26,752 nucleotides of DNA, from contig NC_049983.1 in assembly GCF_000003815.2 (NCBI RefSeq), positions 21,183,282-21,210,033 on the forward strand, given 5' to 3'. Origin of the DNA: Branchiostoma floridae (taxonomy: Eukaryota > Chordata > Leptocardii > Amphioxiformes > Branchiostomatidae). How positions within the stretch are numbered: the first letter of the stretch is position 1; every line of letters begins with the position of its first letter. The position numbers and the translations under genes are program-made. Below, one piece after another: positions 19,907-26,752 of this stretch. The notes beneath the pieces were generated by a model. The model did not search any database. It was not told the DNA's origin and was given only the letters and a program-made list of their open reading frames with translations.

Positions 19907-20100
19907 CTGTAAATGCAGAAATGTTCACGGTGGTTAAATATTTTCCGCCGCTTCACTGAGAACTTGAACCACCGCGAACATTTTTCCATGGCAGTAAGAG
20001 ACTACAGTGCATGGTGCTACCGCGAAATTTAAACCACCGCAAAAAGTCCTTTTTCCGCTATCGCGAAATTAAATCCCCGTGAATTTAAATGCATTTACAG
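19907..20100. mobile_element. TA-flanked MITE, CTGTAAATGC ends
   Basis: 194-bp element with terminal inverted repeats CTGTAAATGCA ... TGCATTTACAG, flanked on both sides by TA (19905-19906 and 20101-20102). This is the target-site signature of Tc1/mariner-type transposases. Subterminal sequence is also inverted (ttcacgg / ccgtgaa), and the core holds several cgcgaa/ccgcg motifs. There is no coding capacity, so it was mobilised in trans. Confidence 0.85.
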
Positions 20101-20102
20101 TA

Positions 20103-21440
20103 TGCAGGGCTGATATTGTAAGGCTTTTGGTGCAGGTTGCTGAATTGAATGATAGTGAAGATGCTTGTAACTGTGGTAGTTATTATTAATGTGTGATGCA
20201 TGTCAGTTCTCATTAGCCTGAGCTATTGTTTAGTAAATGACTCCTGGTGAGACAGGCCCAGGTGGGTATATCATCTATCACAAGTTATAGTATTACAACA
20301 ATAGGGACTGACCTCTTTTCATAACTACACATATAAAACACTTTCTAATTGATTCTTGGTTACAGCAAGGAGCTCCATAAAAGCTCCTTGGTTGTAGCAT
20401 CAGTTTTTATGGTTTGACATTTACCAAAAAGCCAAAATTCAAAATGAATCAAATATGTCTATCTATGAGATCCAATATTGGTATGTGTTTCCACATCAAA
20501 AATAAAGTTGTAGATGACAGTGATGAGCTTTACTGAGACTTGCTTTATGTCAACATTTACAAGAAGCAGGCTGACTTTGTTTTCTGTCCTGAGGGTTTTC
20601 ACACCAGTGGCTGCCTGTGCTGGGGACAGCACACATGTCTGACAGCCACATGGAAGCTGACCTCTGTTGGTGAACCTTGCAACACACCAGACAAATTTAT
20701 CACACTGTCTAAACAAGCTTCCTTCTGTTTGACAGTAGCATCTCCCATTCAAATGGATAGTAGACAAGTGTGTATCATTCTAGCTTCCAGGTCCCCTTTC
20801 AGTAATTCCTAAGGTCAGGTCCATAACCCAACAAACCCCCGCCCCTACCATTACCTGTCCAGAAGAAATTTGGAAACTCATTCCTCGTGATTACTCTTGG
20901 AGTTGGGGTCCATATGCCACAGAGAGAAAACTTTAATTTCACCCCAGCCAAAGCAACACAATCTTGGGTCTTATAATTTGGTCACACTGCAGGAAGAAGA
21001 CAGAAATGTCAAACAACTAACACACAAAATCATCACCAAATACAATAACAATGCATGCATAGACCATATACTATAGCTACACCTACGAAGGGGGCGTGGC
21101 TGAATATCCCTGACCTTTCCTCAGCAGGTAAACACTTGGACACTTATCCCAGACAACCTGACCTTCAGAGGTGAACTGATACATAGCAAAACAAACTCTT
21201 ACACTGGTGGAACACTGGTCAAACACTGGACTGTCTATCTGATAGACCACTTACGTCACCAGTCAAATGGAGCATACTTGGGAATGTCCTAGCTGGGACA
21301 ACTTAAGACATGTTCATCCAGGTCACATTCTGGGGCAACTATTTCAACAGGTTAGAAAATAAAATCAAGCAGAATCTAAAAATGAATAAAAAATGCAACT
21401 ATTACTTTTGACAAAGGTATCCTAGGGAGAAAAGTTTGTT
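20103..21440. other. Intronic or intergenic stretch with an uncertain minus ORF
   Basis: A minus-strand frame of about 100 codons (20459-20767) contains cysteine-rich and strand-like segments (CDKFVWCVAR, KVSLLLVNVD). No acceptor and donor pair gives it a phase compatible with the neighbouring exons, and the opposite strand is also open. It is therefore not called as a gene. Confidence 0.3.
20366..20390. repeat. Perfect 9-bp hairpin
   Basis: CAAGGAGCT (20366-20374), a 7-base loop, then AGCTCCTTG (20382-20390). No U-run follows, so a terminator role is not implied. Confidence 0.7.
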
Positions 21441-21463
21441 TTACCCATCCAGACAAGGTAATA

Positions 21464-21660
21464 CTGTAAAAAGGGAAATGTTTTCACTGATTTAATTTCA
21501 TGGTAGGGAGAAAATGGAGTGTTCGAGGTTGAAACTACATTTGTACCATGCACGGTTTTACGGTAAAACTATCAAAAAATTAAATGTTTGCCACGATTTT
21601 AAGTTTGCAGTTAAGAGGTAAACAAGAACATAAACCCATGGCAAATATTTGCTTTTACAG
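21464..21660. mobile_element. Degenerate MITE, CTGTAAAA ends
   Basis: The left end CTGTAAAAAG (21464-21473) and right end CTTTTACAG (to 21660) are inverted; TA precedes the left end and the right flank is TG. The size (197 bp) and CTGTAAA- ends suggest an older relative of the 19907 element. Confidence 0.6.
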
Positions 21661-21965
21661 TGCAGTCTAGGCCCAGACACTCTCTTGCAAAATATAATTG
21701 ATTCCAATCCTTCACCCAGACCACCTGCAGGTTGACCTGTGGAGGTGATACTTCAACCAGACACCTAGCCAAGAATAATGCATTTCATCTGGTAAGCATC
21801 AAAACCAAGGTCACACATCTGGACCTGCTTCTCTACAAATCATCCACAACCTTAACTTTAGGGTGAAGGTTCAGAGTGCATGTCTTATTCTGGAGTTATA
21901 ACATTTCATCTTAGCACGAACATTTTATACATACCGTCATTTGTAACATAATCTAAAGAACTTAC

Positions 21966-22090
21966 TGGAACCCTCATCAGTGCAAACTTGCCACATTTGG
22001 GCCATGCAGATATTGTCGCCATTGCACAGCTGAACATGAATAATCACTGGTAGTGGTAACCCAAGCTCTCCCCCAACCACCACAGAGCGA
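21966..22090 (-). CDS. Unrecognised extracellular-type exon (cysteine-containing)
   Basis: 125 bases from acceptor GTCTGGTCCAG|T to a consensus donor CCA|GTAAGT; it enters in phase 2 and leaves in phase 1. It reads RSVVVGGELG LPLPVIIHVQ, then LCNGDNICMA QMWQVCTDEG S. Three cysteines and alternating hydrophobics suggest a secreted or ectodomain fold. It joins in phase to the exon at 24516 (AG+T gives Ser). No family is recognised. It could be part of the membrane-protein gene at 15-16.9 kb if one or more exons lie between, or part of a separate gene. Confidence 0.55.
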
Positions 22091-22227
22091 CTGGACCAGA
22101 CAATTATGCATTGAGAAGTAAACAAAGGAAGCACAAGCCCCAAGAAAACATGAAAATATTGCAGATCATTTGCCATGTTTATGAAAATACATGTAAGCTT
22201 CAGAATTTTCTGATATATTAAAATCAT

Positions 22228-23213
22228 AGAAATCTAAGCAGCAGCGTCAAAATGTCAATTAACACATCCTTGCTGCCAACAATTTTTCACTGACCTACAA
22301 AATTCAGTGGTTGTTGTTTTTGAATGGTACTACTACTCTAAAAATGTTAACATTATATCACTATGTTTCACAACCAAAATTGGGAAGGCATACCTGGCCA
22401 TCATGTCCACAAGACTATTGCCCATCAAGTCTCTCCCATCACCACCATTTATAACCCCTAAAAGCTGCCATTGAAGACCCTGGAACCTGTTCCTTGTTCA
22501 CATCTTACACCAACACTTCTGAAGAAGCTAACAACATGGGATTTCCATTTTATATCAGCATAGGAGATGACAAACTTCCACAGAAGCAATAAAAAATTGC
22601 TTTAAGCCTTGGCAATGTTAAAGATTTAATACCTAAAGAATCCTTGTCCACAATTTTATAATTTGAACCAGTTCTACACTCGATATATTTATAAGAAACA
22701 TTGTACAGATATCAGTAATGGTTCATCCCCATCATGTACAGCCCTCACATGGCACACCAATGGTTCAGTGACCTACTTCTGTCAGTACACTGCAAACAAC
22801 ATCCCATAACCCACATACATGGACATGTACTTGTTGTTGTATATTAATGATCTGATGCTGTGCAAGCAATGGTGATGCCTCAACAACAGCCTTCAAGTTC
22901 ACATGTCTAGAACTAGAAGCCTTGGGTCATGAAGATAACACCACCAGGTAACCAGAGGACTGAAGGAGGCCTTGCTAAGACTGATCACAAGTGACAATGG
23001 CTGTCCATGTTTGCATATTATTCACGCTCACAGATCTAAGGCAAACAAGACCATTGGTACCATAGTGTTCCTATCTTAATAAAGGTGTCAGGGATTCAAA
23101 CACACCCGAGTCCACACAATCTTATCTTATGCAAAGGTTCCAAACATCATAATCATACCCTAATAAAAGTACAAATTATGATCCCTATTTTTGCATTACC
23201 TTTCCAAAACAGC
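22228..23213. other. Intron between the cysteine-containing exons, nothing recognised
   Basis: AT-rich sequence without supported ORFs, RNA genes or clear repeats, up to the MITE at 23216. Confidence 0.5.
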
Positions 23214-23215
23214 TA

Positions 23216-23393
23216 CAGTCAAACCTGTATTAGGGGCCACCTCTACAGAGGGGCCACCTGTCCATAGTGGCCACTTTTTGTCGGTCCCTTGGGTATTTTA
23301 TCTACAAGTTACCACCTCTATACAGAGGCCACCTGTCTATAGTGGCCAAATTTGTCCGGTCTCTTGAGTGCCCGCTATAGACAGGTTTGACTG
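23216..23393. mobile_element. TA-flanked MITE, CAGTCAAACCTGT ends, with internal duplication
   Basis: 178-bp element with 13-bp perfect terminal inverted repeats CAGTCAAACCTGT / ACAGGTTTGACTG, flanked by TA on both sides (23214-23215 and 23394-23395). It is a non-autonomous Tc1/mariner-type element of a pattern common in invertebrate genomes. The interior contains two tandem units (from about 23238 and about 23309) sharing ccacctct-acagagg, ccacctgtc-atagtggcca and gtc-ggtc-cttg. It lies in the intron between the two cysteine-containing exons. Confidence 0.9.
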
Positions 23394-23395
23394 TA

Positions 23396-24500
23396 CTTGT
23401 ATGTTGAGCTGAGTTTTCAACCACTGTTAACAACTTAACATTATGCTGTAAAAGGTGCCAATTGCTTTCCGATAAGAATGTTTTAAGTAGCACTTTAATA
23501 GAACAAGACAAAGACACTGTTACACAAAAATATTTTCTCATGTACATGCTCTGGTTCACAAATGATACGTGCATCTGGATTTCAGATTGGAAAACATACT
23601 TCTGAATTATTCCTGAATGATGAATATAAAATAGCTGTCCTAAATATGGCACATTGCCCAGGAGTTACCCCTGCACTGGGGAGGGGTACAATCAATAACA
23701 ATTCCCCCATAAAGAGGCATGATGTAATCTCATGGCAAGAGTTATGTTACATTTTGGTCTTGAAACCAGATATACAACGCTATTTTACTGATGCTGCAAT
23801 GACATATCCATAACATCCAGACATTTACAAGTTGACCTTTGAAATTGTCAGCTTTTAATACCAGAAAGTGTCACACAAGTGCCAAATATGATGTTATCTC
23901 TATCTCATGTGCTGCTAGATCGGCACATTGCCCAAAATGAAGATGAATCAGTTTTACTTCCAAAATGTAATTGCTACATGCATATGTGTAACATACAGCA
24001 GATTTTATGAGGCTTTCAAATGAATCTTATTTTCCTCAACGCACTAATATTAGGTACTAACACATGCAAGCAAGTCATCAATAAATCTTGTTCTGTATCT
24101 GTATAGCCAGTATAATCATCAGTAAAGTGGGAAGCTCACTGGACTGCAGAGCAGATTTGCACAGGTTGTCACTATGTGACAAGAATGCTGGTGCAATTTG
24201 GTGCTGTTGTAACTTACCGGTGTAAGATACCAGGATACGTAACATGTCTTCTGGTATATAACTTAAGGTTAGAATGAAATAGTTGGACACAGACAATAAA
24301 TCACACCACCAAATCAAATTACCATAATGTATCGTAAATAAATGATTCACTGAGAGGTGACACAAAGTGGGTTTCCAATCAAGGCAAATCATGCATTATT
24401 TACCACTTCTAAGCAGATTTGGTTGAAATTTTCCCATAGGGTTAGCAGTTCAATAGAAGTTGAAAAGTGGGAGAGATGATAATAAATCTCCCTTGACTAA
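23396..24500. other. Intronic stretch, possible old interspersed repeat
   Basis: Segments such as agtgccaaatatgatgttatc and gctagatcggcacattgccc, with cacattgccc also at 23650, have the look of a decayed interspersed repeat. A short palindrome TTGTCAC-tat-GTGACAA lies at 24166-24182. No gene seen. Confidence 0.3.
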
Positions 24501-24515
24501 TAATGGTCAACTCAC

Positions 24516-24693
24516 CTGCGAAAAAAGCAATTGACATCGAGGTCCCAATTACCCCTGATTTGCATACATCTACCATAGCCACAGTTAGCCAGAGTACCAC
24601 CCTCTGTAGTGACCGCTGGCTCAGTATAGCACATAATGTGAAATTTACAAGAGGGTTTCAGTGGATTTGTAGGCCGCTGTAAATCTCTCCTAT
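24516..24693 (-). CDS. Unrecognised extracellular-type exon (cysteine-rich), 5' boundary uncertain
   Basis: It ends at a strong donor CGCAG|GTGAGT in phase 2, matching the next exon (22090). The frame reads LKPSCKFHIM CYTEPAVTTE, then GGTLANCGYG RCMQIRGNWD LDVNCFFR, with five cysteines in about 45 residues. The start is uncertain: acceptor candidates are ACAACAG (exon from 24693), GATAG, or TTTACAG further in, all downstream of an in-frame TGA. The cysteine spacing suggests a small disulfide-bonded module in a secreted or surface protein. No named domain is recognised, and no signal-peptide exon was found to its right. Confidence 0.5.
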
Positions 24694-24720
24694 CTGTTGT
24701 CTTCACAATTAAAATCAATC

Positions 24721-26752
24721 AGTCAGAAAATCAGTGGAGATCAACTACTGCTAATAGCTTCATGCCCCCTCTGGGATTTGAAAGCAAAAAGATCTGCAGA
24801 AAAGAATCAAATTAAGGTATCAATCATCTCATATGAATAAACCACTGAGGACCCAAGATCAACTCCAAATGATCATATTATATAAAAACACTCTCCAGTG
24901 GCACCTTTCTATTGTAAATCAACAGTTAGCCTGACTATATTGCAATAATATCGCCCACCCAACATAGCTAGCCTCCTCCTGCGGTGCGTGGCCAGTTACA
25001 GCCCTGGACAAGGGGGTTTGCATTACACAGACAAATCAGCTGTCAACTAGGATCATAAGACACTGTTTCTTTGTATGTTGCAATAAAATGCCAAGGAGCC
25101 ATATTCCTGGTTTTGGTTTGAGCAAAAAATTGCAGTCTTTGCAAGATCTACTGGAAAACATACAGACTCTAAAAAATCATTGCTACATGTAAATCTATGA
25201 GTACCATCTACACAAATATCACCAGCAGCAAAGTATCTCTATACTCTTTACAAATACAACCTCTTTTGCATAGCTGGTCTTTTCCTTTATCTTGTCTTGT
25301 CTTGTAACCATGGGCACTTGTACAGGAGGTAAAGTTTGCGAAGTTAAAAGAACACACAGAATTCCTCCCCAACTGTTTCTATATGCCTATCCACTCCTGG
25401 CCTGGTCTTTATTGCACTGCGTACTGTTGTTTCTCAAACACAAACATGATGTGCCATTTAGCTAGTTTGTGATGTTTCCTGTCTGTGGTGAAGAATCAAT
25501 CTTCAAGCAGATATTCTAGGAATCATGACATGTTCTATCCTCCCGTTCTTCCTCCAGTGGGCCATTTGTAAAAGAGAAAAGGGAGTTACGAAACCAGCCT
25601 CATTTTGGCCTCCTACATTTTCTTGGAGAGTAGGCAACATCATACTAGTACTCCAGCTATCAGCCTAGTATTTTGGAGGCATTTTAAGATATAGATGTAA
25701 AATTGAAATTATACTCATCTTCAAACCATCAAAATGGCAAACATACTAGGTTGGCAACTATCAGGCTCATCTATCAGTAATTATTCCTTATCTGCAATAA
25801 ATGACAAGCTGTGACGTAGGTATCCGGTATAGTGACAGCAAAATTCTTTTGCCTTTGTTGGGGACAACATTCCTTCCCTTTTCACACACTGAACTATTTA
25901 TTTGGGACAACATGTAAAGGAGGATTCATCAACACATCATGACACATGTATCCAATCCTTTCCAGGATGTTTTGCAGTTGAGGCCAACTTTAAATCAATA
26001 ATGAATATATCATGGCATAGTGTAAGCAGGAACAAGATGTGGCCTTACGTACTTAGGGCATGCAATGACGTAAATTTATCTGTTTATCTTTAGTACATTG
26101 TATATAGTGCATGTAACTTGTATGATGAGGAAGAAGATACCAGTACTTGAACACAAACATGGTTGCGACATAACCTCCTTGGTTAGGATTAAAAGAAAAT
26201 TGCACTGTCTAGGAACTTGCTAAAGACAAACAAATTTGTGAAATGATTGTGCAAAGAAGTGAAAAGACCTGACAAGGTCAACAAGTCACATTGTGTTTTG
26301 CTGAAGTATGCAAACAGTTACTCTTTAAGGTGTTCTACCTTAGCAAGGCCCCGCTCCAATTCACTCAATACAGAGCAGCTTGTGTACTTAGCTGTTGGTT
26401 AAGAGTAAATAGAGCAGAAATAAATCCTCTGTTTTCTAAAGACAGTGTGCCTAATGCATGGCACTCTTGGCTATTTTGGGTGGTTAAGAACTTTAAAGTA
26501 AGCCTCTGTTCAATCTTGGTGTTGAAGTGTTTGCCCTGGATAGAGAAAGTTGTGTCAGTTTGTGGTAAAATTTGTTTCCCATCAAAAATCACAGAACAGT
26601 TAATGCTACACATGGTTAAAGAGTTAAAGGGGACAGTTTTTCAAATTGGGTATTTTAGAGTCTACAACACCTGATAACTGGCAAATCCCCCAATTTAATT
26701 ACCTGGTTACTGGTAACTCCCACCAATTTTCCCTTTGTGTGTAAAATGTAAA
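24721..26752. other. No gene identified
   Basis: AT-rich. The longest ORF, 127 codons on the plus strand (26291-26674), overlaps an open frame on the other strand and has no motif, signal or splice context. A signal-peptide exon for the 24516 exon might be hidden here but could not be found. Confidence 0.45.

Noticed and set aside
20459-20767. 102-codon minus ORF with cysteines
   Set aside because: No acceptor/donor combination joins it in phase to the 22090 or 16886 exons; the plus strand is also open.
26291-26674. 127-codon plus-strand ORF near the right edge
   Set aside because: No motif, start context, splice support or conserved-looking segment; the opposite strand is also open and the composition looks non-coding.

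Overview
This is an animal (metazoan) nuclear window: short exons with GT/AG introns, an AT-rich non-coding background, scattered MITE-like elements, a tRNA-derived SINE, microsatellites and diverged minisatellites, plus one 100-N assembly gap (4388-4487). The encoded proteins and the dense load of small repeats fit an invertebrate deuterostome, most likely a lancelet (Branchiostoma). That is inference from style and homology; no species-diagnostic marker was seen.

Layout. (1) 1-8558, minus strand: the 5' end of a RAF kinase gene of B-Raf type. Three coding exons (8442-8525, 1335-1436, 1-204) give the B-Raf-specific region and stop at the first residues of the RAS-binding domain; the rest lies off the left edge. 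The 7-kb first intron holds most of the repeats, a palindromic octamer site and the gap. (2) 8526-9900: a probable divergent promoter (CACGTG and CRE palindromes) and a plus-strand 71-codon ORF (9009-9224) followed by a polyadenylation signal. It is unidentified, with a faint resemblance to the N-domain of PEX6. (3) 10406-11941, minus: a complete three-exon NUDT16-type Nudix hydrolase of 196 residues. (4) 12.0-13.2 kb, plus: a CpG-rich divergent start region and two well-bounded candidate exons (12561-12616, 13127-13210) of an unrecognised gene. (5) 14998-16886, minus: four phase-compatible exons of an unrecognised small membrane protein with a signal- or anchor-like segment, one strong transmembrane helix and a cytosolic-looking tail ending in LPNG repeats. 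Two further cysteine-containing minus exons (21966-22090 and 24516 to about 24693) join each other in phase and belong either to an upstream extension of this gene or to a separate extracellular protein. (6) 17-26.75 kb is otherwise mostly intronic or intergenic, with three MITE-like elements and small duplications.

The genes look like independent housekeeping or signalling genes: RAF acts in the RAS-MAPK cascade and NUDT16 in RNA-cap and nucleotide clean-up. No operon-like or defence-like system is visible. The most novel items are the unidentified membrane-protein gene and its separate cysteine-containing exons. A long imperfect hairpin beside RAF exon 2, the octamer palindrome and the set of TA-flanked non-autonomous transposons are the best structural signals.
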